A DNA stretch of 28,350 bases from Emiliania huxleyi CCMP1516 (lineage: Eukaryota; Haptophyta; Isochrysidales; Noelaerhabdaceae). The stretch is from assembly GCF_000372725.1 (NCBI RefSeq), contig NW_005197737.1:1-28350 (forward strand). Reading direction: 5' to 3'. Shown piece by piece: positions 17,912 through 25,934 of this stretch (position 1 is its first letter; the number at the start of each line of letters is the position of its first letter). The position numbers and the translations under genes are program-made. The notes beneath the pieces are model-generated. The model saw only the letters and a program-made list of their open reading frames with translations. It was not told where the DNA came from and made no database searches.

Positions 17912-18460
17912 GCCGCCGGGGCCGGTTTGGACTGTGTTTGGGGGGGTGGAGGGGTCCGGTGGCCGGTGTGATGGTCGTTTATCACCCTACTATCACCCAC
18001 TTACCGCCCCCGGCCGTGGGGCCTCTCCAGACGCCGCCATTCATGATTTCAAAGGGTCCTGCCGACGCTCATCACAGTGCGGCGGAGGGGCCGGAGCCGG
18101 CGCCGCGGAGGACGAGGATGGCCGTGACGGACCGGGACGAGCTCTGGGAGGTTCAGTGTCAGTGAGTATATTGTAGAGACCACCCATGTGCACAATATCT
18201 TGACTGAGAGCTAATTCTGGGGAGGCGATGCCGGGGCCGTACAGCAGCTTGATGGTGCTGCGCCGGCGTGCGTCCCGCCGGCCGCCGGGGCCGGTTTGGA
18301 CTGTGTTTGGGGGGTGGAGGGGTCCGGTGGCCGGTGTGATGGTCGTTTATGGCCCTCCTATCACCCACTTACCACCCCCGGCCGTGTGGGCCTCACCGGA
18401 CGCCGCCATTCATGATTTCAAAGGGTCCTGCCGTCGCTCAGTCCGAATCACAGTGGGGCG
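17912..18460. repeat. Direct repeat, period 369 bp
   Basis: The block beginning GCCGCCGGGGCCGGTTTGGA at 17912 recurs at 18281 with the same order of landmarks: CTGTGTTTGGGGG, GGTGTGATGGTCGTTTAT, CACCCACTTACC, CCATTCATGATTTCAAAGGG and GGCGGAG. Identity is about 90 percent by eye over about 150-180 bp. It is not coding. Confidence 0.85.
18102..18277 (+). repeat. Left arm of a long inverted repeat flanking the J-domain gene
   Basis: About 175 bp whose reverse complement reappears at 19627-19800. Shared strings include GAGCTCTGGGAGGTTCAGTG, TATTGTAGAGAC, TGTGCACAATATC and GGGGCCGTACAGCAGCTTGA. The arms differ by small substitutions and indels. Confidence 0.85.
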
Positions 18461-18665
18461 GAGCCTACCCTGGCTCTAGCGAGAGGATTCAAGCCGCACC
18501 CACGGGACACTTCGAGCACACGCGCAAGCGCGCGGCGAAGCGCTGCCGCCCGCGCTGCGGGACGCCGGGGCCTATGTGTTTGATTGTAGGTACTCGATTT
18601 TTTGAAGCTTCCGGTCTGCGGTCTCACACGACTAAGCTTTTGCCGCGGGACTCTGTGGCGGGCAC

Positions 18666-19319
18666 TCAGTCTCTCTCCTGCGGAACAGAAGCTGCGCTCT
18701 CTCCGCTCTCTGTATCCCCATTCCCATTCGACGGAGCGCTAATTTGACTGGCCTCCTCGGCACAGGGCGTGTTCACGGCGGGAGAGGGCCCCGGGCCAGC
18801 TGCTGCAGCTGCTGCGGCCTTGGCCTTGGCCTCGCGCCTGCGCTGCCGCTTGGCCTTGAGCGAGTCGCCCTCTGCAGCCGCCTGCTCCGCGGCCGCCACC
18901 CGCTCCGCTTCCACCCTCTTGGCCTTGGCCTTGGCCTTGGCCAGCACTTCCGCCTCCGTTGCCTCATGCTGCGCCGCTCGCCGCGCTTCGCGGTTCTGTT
19001 CCGCCTCCGCCTCCGCCTCGCTCTCGGCCGCCACGCGCTTCTGGCGGTCTCGCAGGAGCACCTCCTCCCATCCCAGCTGGCTGTCGAGCCAAAGCGCGCG
19101 AGCCTCGTCGAAGCAGAGCCGCCTCTCGGCCACGCTCAAGCACTCGTGGGCCTCCTGGATCGCGGCAAATCGAGCGGCTGCGGCCGCCGCGTCGTCGGGG
19201 TTGCGGTCAGGGTGGTGCAGCTTCGCAAGCCGCTTGAAAGCGCGCGAGATGTCTTCGCCCGACGCGTCGCGCTCCAGCCCGAGCAGGCTGTAGAAGTCGA
19301 CGGAGCCGAGCCTCGCCAT
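18666..19319 (-). CDS. J-domain (DnaJ-like) co-chaperone
   Basis: The protein is 217 residues in a single exon. Residues 8-70 form a J domain (VDFYSLLGLERDASGEDISRAFKR) with the HPD motif at 36-38 (LHHPDRNPDD) and the helix IV region FDEARALW. This domain stimulates Hsp70 ATPase. It is followed by a long charged coiled-coil rich in Ala, Glu, Lys and Arg (about 85-175) and a Ser/Gly-rich acidic tail. No Gly/Phe or zinc domain is present, so it is a class C J-protein. There is no clear signal or transit peptide. Start context: the ATG at 19319 precedes MARLGSVDFYSLLG, so the domain starts almost at the N-terminus. It lies between inverted repeats, which is unusual for a housekeeping gene. Confidence 0.9.
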   Translation of the reverse strand: MARLGSVDFYSLLGLERDASGEDISRAFKRLAKLHHPDRNPDDAAAAAARFAAIQEAHECLSVAERRLCFDEARALWLDSQLGWEEVLLRDRQKRVAAESEAEAEAEQNREARRAAQHEATEAEVLAKAKAKAKRVEAERVAAAEQAAAEGDSLKAKRQRRREAKAKAAAAAAAGPGPSPAVNTPCAEEASQISAPSNGNGDTESGESAASVPQERD

Positions 19320-19503
19320 CGCTGGCTACCAAGGTAGGATTCCTCGTCCGGCGGAGTCCGGACTCGAGTGCCTGTACCTGTACCGGTACCTGTAGGGACT
19401 CCCTTCCGCCCACCGCAGAATTTTCATTTGGACTACTCTACTTGGCTAAAGTGTCGGGCACACGATCCCGGCGTGAACACGCCGATCTGGTAAAATCCCG
19501 AGT

Positions 19504-19542
19504 GCCTACCGCACGCGCCGCGTCGCGGCGCGTGCGGTAGGC
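19504..19542. repeat. Perfect palindrome, 19-bp arms with a single-base centre
   Basis: GCCTACCGCACGCGCCGCG at 19504-19522 is exactly complementary to 19524-19542, with T19523 as centre. It could form a cruciform or an RNA stem. It lies about 185 bp upstream of the J-domain start. Confidence 0.9.
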
Positions 19543-19626
19543 TTTGTTTGAAGTCAAAAGTCGAATCAGAGCGAAGTCGGCGTTGTCCCCGATTTTGTCC
19601 CACGGACCGCCCGTCCGGCACCGCTC

Positions 19627-19800
19627 CGGGACGCACGCCGGCGAAGCACCATCAAGCTGCTGTACGGCCCCGGCATCGCCTTCCCAGGCTTAGCTAGACT
19701 GAGAGATATTGTGCACATGGTTAGTCTCTACAATATATACACTGACACTGAACCTCCCAGAGCTCGTCCCGGTCCGTCACGGCCATCCTCGGCCTCCGGA
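19627..19800 (-). repeat. Right arm of the long inverted repeat
   Basis: This is the inverted partner of 18102-18277. The two arms enclose about 1.35 kb that carries one copy of the direct repeat and the J-domain gene. The arms could be termini of one element or two independent insertions of the same dispersed repeat. Confidence 0.85.
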
Positions 19801-20152
19801 GGGCCCCCGGCCGCGGCGCGGTGCGGCGGCGTCACAAATCCGACCACAGAGCACCGGGACGCGGTCGGGGGATCTGAGGCCCAGTGAGGCGTATGCATTG
19901 CCCATCCAGGGCTATCACATATGTGTTTCATAACATACTAGGAAATCGGCAAAAAGGAACAGGTCCCCGCCCGTGCGATCTCTGTGCAGGGTTCTTTGTG
20001 AGGGGGGTGGTCGGCGACTAGCCGGCTGCCGGGCAGCCGGGGTCGTCTGCAGAGAGCAAGTGTGAGATGGTGCGGAGACCAGAGTGACAAGTGTCGTTTT
20101 TATATAGGATTTATAGCACTCACCACGCAATCGTTACCGCATCTTCACGGCC

Positions 20153-21244
20153 TTAGGTTCCCAGCGGCAGCTCCTCACCTCTGCCACTTGTTGTTGAGAG
20201 AGAGATGCTTGATGTGTCGCCCCGCGCCCCGCTCGCTGCCACCTGGCGTCGTGGCCCCCAAGCGCGTTGCTCCGGGTGCAGCGAGTAGAAGGTCTCCGTG
20301 GAGGTCGATCGCACCCACGGCGGCCGCAGCGTGAAGTAGAGGTGCCCGTCGCCGGGCGTCACGTTCCAGTCCTCGACGGTGCGTCTCAGCCGGTACGCGT
20401 TGACGAAGTGGTTGGAGCGCGCAAAGGCGTTCATGTAGGCGACGAGCCCGGGCGCCGCATCGAGCGCCGAGAGCTCGACCCGAATCACGATGTGCTCGTC
20501 CTCCGTCGAGCACACGACGAACGGCAGCGACCAGTCGGCCTGCAGCTGCCTGTGGATCTGCTGCACCATCTCGGGCAGCATGCTGCCCGACGGCAGCTCG
20601 CTCGACGACTCTCCGGCACGCCCCTTGTTGCGCCCCGCGGGGCGAAACGGCCCCGCGAGGATTGCGGCGTCCTGCAGCCACTTTTGCCTCAGAGCCTGGT
20701 CCTCCGCGGCGCCAAACGGGTCCGGCTCGCTCTGGTATACGCTAAAGCCGTCGGCTCTCCCAAAGGCCTCGTGCCTCAGCGGGCAGGCGGAGCCGGCCGC
20801 GCGCCACGCACCGCCACCAAACCGCTCCGCCTGTGACTCGTGGTGCAGCCGCTCCTGACGGCGGATGCTCTCGGCCATCGAGTAGGGCGAGGGAATGTAC
20901 TCAAACTCTGAAAACGCCGATCGCCTCGAGTACGAGCCGCACGCTGCAACCGGCTCGCGGCTCTTCAGGACCTTGCGAAAGCGGTGGCGCGCGACGCTGC
21001 CGCAGCCGAGGCGATTCGGTATGTCCTGCGGGCGCATGCGCATCTAGGAATGAGAGCGCGAGAGACTGGAGGCGCAGCGACCCCCGCGATGAACCTTGAG
21101 GGAGCAAAAGTTGCCGGATCGGAACGCCTGGGCGATCGCGTCGGCCTCGGCGTTGGTGTACTCGGGCAGCTCGGCGCAGAGGCTGGGGAGAGCGTAGTGC
21201 GGCGCCGGCGCTGAGGCAGCTCGTGACGATGGCTCGTCGGCCAT
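20153..21244 (-). CDS. Unrecognised two-exon protein, about 346 residues
   Basis: Exon 1 is 21244-21095 (50 codons, MADEPSSRAASAPAPHYALP...SGNFCSLK) and exon 2 is 21043-20153. The intron 21044-21094 is 51 nt, GT-AG, phase 0. I do not recognise the family. The sequence looks like a real globular protein: FSEFEYIPSPYSMAESIRRQ, ALRQKWLQDAAILAGPFRP, a helical stretch LPEMVQQIHRQLQADWSLPF, a strand pattern FVVCSTEDEHIVIRVELSAL and WNVTPGDGHLYFTLRPPWVR. There is no signal peptide or membrane segment. The general look (FEYIPSPY, GPFRPAG, PPWVR) reminds me of conserved proteins of flagellate eukaryotes, but this is only an impression. The C-terminal 40 residues are low complexity. Confidence 0.65.
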
Positions 21245-21447
21245 GCCTCAAGCCCGGGCAGCCTGTTGCGCCGCAGAGAGAGGCCCTAGCGAAAGGGCGT
21301 AACCGTCAGGGCGCGCCCGCCGCAAACTCGGGGTTAAAAGAGCCCGCGGCAAAAAGAAAGAAGATGCGCGACGGAAGGAAATTTGTAGAGTTCTTTTGGT
21401 CTGGCGGCCCTCGCGCGCGCAGCGCAGGATTCTATATCGCCCACGGG

Positions 21448-21898
21448 TACCGTCGGGTACTTATTTTAAGAGCAGGTAAACAGCAATAGATCCGGGTGTA
21501 GTGCCGGATCAGTTCCTGGAGCCAGGGGGACCGATTCGCGCTTGCCAAGGGACCAATTGCTAGACACCCGGGGGGGGGAGGGGGTACACTACAGGGGGGC
21601 CCGCACAGGTGGGCGAGCCAAACTCTGGCGGAGGCAGCCCGCTCACCCCCAGGCGCCCCTCGAACCGGAGGGTGGTCTGCCGCCGCTGCGCGGTCGGCGC
21701 GCCGAGCGCGGGAGACATATCAGCTTCGCGCCACAGGTGGGGGGACCGATTCTCAGCAAGTTTGGCAGCGCGGGCAGTGTGAAGGATCGATTGCTGTACA
21801 ACGAGGGACCGATTCCGTGAGGGCTGGGTATCGATTAGGCCGCTTGAGGGCCGGATCTATTGCTGTTTACCTGCTCTTAAAATAAGTACCCGACGGTA
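21448..21898. mobile_element. MITE with 46-bp perfect terminal inverted repeats and TA target duplication
   Basis: The left terminus 21450-21495, starting CCGTCGGGTACTTATTTTAA, is the exact complement of the right terminus 21851-21896 over 46 bp. The element is flanked on both sides by TA (21448-21449 and 21897-21898), the target duplication of Tc1/mariner-type transposases. The 447-bp body has no ORF for a transposase, so it is non-autonomous. Inside are repeated GGGACCGATT-like motifs (for example near 21527, 21551, 21744 and 21804). The identical arms indicate recent insertion or strong constraint. Confidence 0.9.
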
Positions 21899-22400
21899 TA
21901 GAGTTCATCCATATGAGTTCATCCCTCCCTCCCACCCACGGCGCACGGGTATAGAGTTCAGCCTCCCAGCGGATACCCTGATACCATGTGCCCATCGGCC
22001 ATCGCGCGACTGACCGGATACCCTGTGCGCGCCGATATCCGTACCCCGCCGCCACGTTTCCGAGCCCAACGTGCGAGTCACGCGTCGCCACTTGCCCGAG
22101 ATGGCCGGGGCCACCCCCGCCGCCACGACCGCGAGCCCCCCTCGCGGCTGCGCACTCTCCGGCCGAGGGCGGCACCGCTCCGGCCGACGGCACGGCCTTC
22201 GACGCGGCGGCAGAGTTGCAGGATGAGTGCACGCCGGCACTTGAGGGGACGGAGCAACGTTTGCCGAGACGTGGAGCACTTGGAGCACTTGGAGTGCAGT
22301 CGGTAACGAGAGAGAGAGAGAATTCTTGATACGAAACCACGACGACACACACCAGTCGACTCGCATCGGTTGCCTCCATGAACGGCGGAGCTATTCTCGC

Positions 22401-22406
<6 letters not shown>

Positions 22407-22441
<35 letters not shown>
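22407..22441. repeat. CT dinucleotide microsatellite
   Basis: About 16 uninterrupted CT units lie about 105 bp upstream of the METTL1-type start. It may be promoter-associated or simply polymorphic DNA. Confidence 0.9.
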
Positions 22442-22442
<1 letters not shown>

Positions 22443-22545
22443 GTCGGTAACCTCACATCCAGGGCCGTGGGTCTGGGTTTTCTCAGGACGCTCTCCTCGT
22501 CGCGAGGAAGCACCTGCCTTCTTGGATTAGCCGTCCTGCCGTGCG

Positions 22546-23493
22546 ATGACGGGAGCGCGTTCGCGCGAGGGCGAGGATGAGAGTGGGCCGCAAATGCCGC
22601 AGAAGAAGCACTTTCGCTCACGCGCACACTCCAACGTGCTCAACGCCAACGACTTTTGGTTCCCAGCTCGTCCGCAGGACGTGCCCTGGGGCGAGTACTT
22701 TCCGCAGCGTGCCAGCGGCGAGCGGGTGACCTTCGTGGATGTGGGATGCGGCTTTGGCTCACTCTGCCTCTCGCTGGCGCGCGCCGCTCGGCCGCCGCGC
22801 CACCCGTCCTCGGCCGCCTGACGCCCTGCCGCTCCGCTTGCGGCACAGGCAAAGACCTTCCCGTCCCAGCTGGTCCTCGGCATCGAGATCCGACCGAAGC
22901 TCGTCGAGTACGTGCAGAAGCGGGCCCTCGCCCTCCGACACGAGGCTGCGCAGGCGACGGCTGCTGACGCCGCCGACGCCGCCACGTACGAGAACGTGTG
23001 GGCGCTGCACAACAATGCAATGCGGTTCATGCCAAACTTCTTCGAGAAGGGCCAGCTGAGCAAGATCTTCATCTGCTTCCCCGACCCCCACTTCAAGCGG
23101 AAGAACCACCGGAAGCGAATCATCTCGCAGCCGCTGCTCGCCGAGTTTGGGTACACGCTCTCGGCCGGCGGCCACCTGTACGCCATCACCGACGTGGCAG
23201 AGCTGATGGAGTGGATGGTGGGCCACCTCACCGCCTCGCCTCTCTTCGAGCGCCTCTCGCGCGACGAGCTGCGCGCCGACCCGTGCGTGCCGCTGCTTAT
23301 ACACACGGACGAGGGCCAAAAGGTGCAGCGCAACAACGGCAACATGTACATCTCCGTCTTCCGCAAGCGCGCGGACCCGGCGGCGCCCCGTGACGAGCCG
23401 CCGCTCCTGGGGAACGACGTCGCCGCAATCGCTGCCGCGGACGCCGGCTACGCGCCTGAGGCGGGCGGGGAGCGGCGAGGGATGACGTGGTAG
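22546..23493 (+). CDS. tRNA (guanine-N7-)-methyltransferase, METTL1/Trm8 type
   Basis: The enzyme makes m7G46 in the tRNA variable loop using SAM; eukaryotic members work with a WDR4/Trm82 partner. Exon 1 (22546 to about 22776) encodes MPQKKHFRSRAHSNVLNAND, WGEYFP and the SAM loop FVDVGCGFGSL (about 63-73). Exon 2 (22849-23493) resumes KTFPSQLVLGIEIRPKLVEYV, then FICFPDPHFKRKNHRKRII (catalytic/tRNA-binding signature), ITDVAELMEWM and HTDEGQKVQRNNGNMYISVF. The length is about 291 residues, close to the family. There is no GT donor in the right phase between the exons. A GC donor at 22777 (CTG|GCGCGC) or 22783 (CGC|GCCGCT) to acceptor CACAG at 22848 restores the frame. The upstream ATG gives a 16-residue extension before the conserved MPQKK. 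The C-terminal 40 residues are variable. Confidence 0.93.
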
Positions 23494-23779
23494 GCATCTC
23501 TCGCGTTTAAACTCTTACAACGAACGAGTGACGCGTTTTCGCCCTGTAGCCGGCACTCCTCCAAAGAGTGCTCCAAGTTCGCACAAAAAAAGACCGCCGC
23601 ACTGTGACGTATCCCGCCCAGCGCCGCCCCTCTCACGTTGTGGGCTGCGCGACGGCACCCACGCATGATCCCAGCGATCCCACTCGGACACACCCCAATA
23701 TAACGTCGGAGAGAGAACGCGCCGCCCACACCGCGTACCCGCGCGACCACAAAACAGCCTCCGGCTCGGACGACTTTTC

Positions 23780-24520
23780 TCAGGCGTCACACGTGAACCC
23801 GACGTCGCGCACGGCTCGCGCCGCCCTTCCGAGCGTCGCCGCGTCGGCGCGCGGCCCGAGCCGCAGCCACGCCACGCCGGCCGGCAGGTCCACCTCGCAG
23901 TTGTCGACGCCGTCGACCGCCTCGAGCGCGGAGAGGACCTTCTGGGTGCACGCCGTGCACCCCATCCCGCCGACCTGCAGCGACACCGCCTCCCCGCCGC
24001 CGGTGCGCCAGCCGTCGCGCCGGTGCACCCACCAGTGGAGCGCCTCGGGCAGGAGCGACAGGGCGGTGCAGAGCGCGGTGGCGGCCGCCGCCTGGACGAG
24101 GCGCGGAGGGGTCGCGGCGAGGGCCGCGCGCCACAGGTGGCACTGGAGCACGACGGCGAGCGCGAGGAAGGCTGGCCGCGGAGGGCCGAGCACGGTGTTG
24201 AAGCCCGCGCAGCCAATGGCGAGGGTGGCGTTGAGGAGGAGCTGCAGGGCGCAGCACGAGGAGGAGGCGAGGCCGACCAGAAACCACCACTCGAATCGGC
24301 CGGCTGCGCGCCGCAGCGCGAGCCGCAGCGCCTGCGTCCCGCTGGGCGGAGCGAGCGTCGAGACCGCCGCGCATGCCACGAGCGAGAGGAGAAAGCGCGG
24401 GCCGAAGCCGGGCTGCCAGATGAGGTGCTCGTTCCGATCGAGGGCCGCGACGGCGGGAGAGACGCTCGCTCGGTTGAAGGCGAGCAGGAGCGGCCGGACG
24501 AGAGGAGCGCTGAACAACAT
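23780..24520 (-). CDS. MerT-like membrane domain fused to C-terminal HMA (MerP-like) domain
   Basis: The 246-residue protein starts at 24520 (MLFSAPLVRPLLL). The middle has several hydrophobic helices. The segment WWFLVGLASSSCCALQLLL with the Cys pair 89-90, followed by GCAGFNTVLGPPRPAFLALA, closely recalls the first helices and loop of MerT mercuric transporters (vicinal Cys, then L.P.RP.F). Residues about 178-246 are a heavy-metal-associated domain, with the metal site GMGCTAC (185-191; family consensus GMTCxxC) and the end VRDVGFTCDA. MerT imports Hg2+ handed over by MerP, and fusions of the two are known in bacteria. Here the inferred role is metal (Hg or Cu) passage at a membrane. A longer frame starting upstream at 24817 exists, but it reads through repetitive DNA and was not chosen. 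The gene is convergent with METTL1, 286 bp apart. Confidence 0.6.
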   Translation of the reverse strand: MLFSAPLVRPLLLAFNRASVSPAVAALDRNEHLIWQPGFGPRFLLSLVACAAVSTLAPPSGTQALRLALRRAAGRFEWWFLVGLASSSCCALQLLLNATLAIGCAGFNTVLGPPRPAFLALAVVLQCHLWRAALAATPPRLVQAAAATALCTALSLLPEALHWWVHRRDGWRTGGGEAVSLQVGGMGCTACTQKVLSALEAVDGVDNCEVDLPAGVAWLRLGPRADAATLGRAARAVRDVGFTCDA

Positions 24521-24716
24521 GTCGGTGCGGTGCGCCGTTTCCGCGCGGCCGGCGCGCCTGCCCCCTACCCAAAAAGTCCAAAAGAAAAAATTCTTATCAA
24601 ACTCATGTGGCTGGGTCGACCGCGCCCGAGTCAACACGGCGGACGCGATGTGCAGGCCCCTCGATGCCGCAATCGTAAAACTCTGCCGTCCCGTGACAGA
24701 TGGCGTCCCGACCGCC

Positions 24717-25095
24717 CGCCCGGCCGCCGCCGCGCCTCCGGGGCGACGACGAGGGGCCCTCGCGGCCACGGCGCCGCCAGCGGCCATCGGCCGACCCCCC
24801 GGCTGCCCGAGTGCCATGGCTGCGGCTCTTCTCTCCGCCGGCGTAAAGCTCGGGCCTTGAGAGATGGTGATCCGGCCAGCCGCTTGCGCCTCCGGGACGA
24901 CGTCGGGGGCTTCGCCGGCAAGGCGCCGCCAGTGGGGAAGACACCCCCCCCCCCCTCCCCTCCCCCCCAGACTACCCCAAATTTATGGCTTCAACAACTT
25001 TGGCCACTGGCTTCATGACCACCCGGCCAGCCGTCATTGCACCTCCGGCGGACGATTTTTGGGGCTTCGCCGGCAAGGCGCCGCAGCGGGCATTG
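24717..25095. repeat. Three diverged copies of an about 150-bp tandem unit
   Basis: Copies at about 24717, 24871 and 25021 share CCGGCC-GCCG, GCCTCCGG--GACGA, then GGGGC(C/T)TCGC-GGC-A-GGCGCCGC. Copies 2 and 3 match best (GGCTTCGCCGGCAAGGCGCC). Spacing is 154 then 150 bp. The unit is not evidently coding. Confidence 0.6.
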
Positions 25096-25619
25096 GCGCA
25101 CTCTTTCCTGGTGGTTGCCATTGCTTCGCTTCATCGGCCGGCGAGAATCAAAGCACGAGCCGTGCTACCAGCGGAGCACGACATGGAGAAGGCATCGCGG
25201 CTTTGCACGCCCCCAACATTCCCCTGACAGCAGCGCCCCACGGCGTGGGCTGCGAGGTCACTCGGGGTGACCCAGGGGGCGGCGGGGGAGCACTCTCCCG
25301 CCGGAGTAGCGGGCGGTCTTCCCGCTCCTCGATCGTATTTGAGGTGCATCCACATGCCCCGCCCACCACCTTCCCGGCAGCTCCACCCGCTCGGTGACGT
25401 CCTCATCTTCTCCCCCCCTGCCCCGCCCCCCTTCAGGCAAGGCCCTGGCCACCAAAATCGCGCTCTGCGCTCCGGGAACGGGCAGCAGCGCGACGCAGTT
25501 CGAGAGCGAGCGGCGGCGGCGGCTTAGCACCAACCATGTCAGTGCAGGGGCTTGCTGCGTGGGCCCCCGCCACCGGACTCCGTCGGGCTCGCGTCTCCCT
25601 GCCCGCTGAGGGGAGCGCA

Positions 25620-25690
25620 GTGTGTGTGTCTGTGTCTGTGTCTGTGTCTGTGTCTGTGTCCCTGTCGTGTCGTGTGTGTCGTGTGTGACT
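25620..25690. repeat. TGTGTC microsatellite
   Basis: Tandem TGTGTC hexamers (about six) grade into TGTCG and GTGT units, about 250 bp upstream of the NFACT-R gene. Confidence 0.9.
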
Positions 25691-25934
25691 CTCGCAAGCT
25701 CGCCTCCCATCGTCCATCCATCGACCGAGTGCGAGCCATGCAGCGTCGAATGCAGCGTGCTCACAGTGCCGCTCGCAACGTCAGGGGTCGTCCGAGGATT
25801 CCTCTAGGGCCAGCACGAAAAAAGAAAGCGTCTCCCCTGCAACCCTATTCCACCGAGGAGCCCGAACCCTGACTGCTGTCTTCGCTGCGTCGGCTTTCGC
25901 AGTTCGTGGCCACCCCTCGACCGCTGCTGCTGCC

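Larger units (their letters stand above)
19320..20152. other. Spacer with palindrome and repeat arm
   Basis: No gene recognised. It contains the 39-bp palindrome at 19504-19542, the inverted-repeat arm at 19627-19800 and a 9-bp-arm palindrome (CCGGCTGCC G GGCAGCCGG) at about 20021-20039. Confidence 0.5.
21245..22545. other. Intergenic region with MITE and microsatellites
   Basis: A divergent spacer between the unrecognised gene and METTL1. It holds the MITE at 21448-21898, a GGTATAGAGTTCA repeat (about 21894 and 21948), an AG run near 22308-22320 and a long CT microsatellite at 22407-22441. ORFs at 21867-22379 on both strands look spurious. Confidence 0.5.
24521..25934. other. Repeat-rich intergenic region
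   Basis: Between two divergent genes. It contains a degenerate 150-bp tandem repeat (24717-25095), poly-C at about 24947-24967 and a TGTGTC microsatellite (25620-25690). Open frames on both strands lack recognisable features. Confidence 0.5.

Noticed and set aside
23568..25018. Long plus-strand frames opposite the MerT/HMA gene
   Set aside because: They are antisense to the membrane helices and metal site and contain no recognisable motif.
25620..25690. Periodic repeats resembling a CRISPR array
   Set aside because: They are a simple hexamer microsatellite without unique spacers. No CRISPR-like array exists elsewhere in the window.
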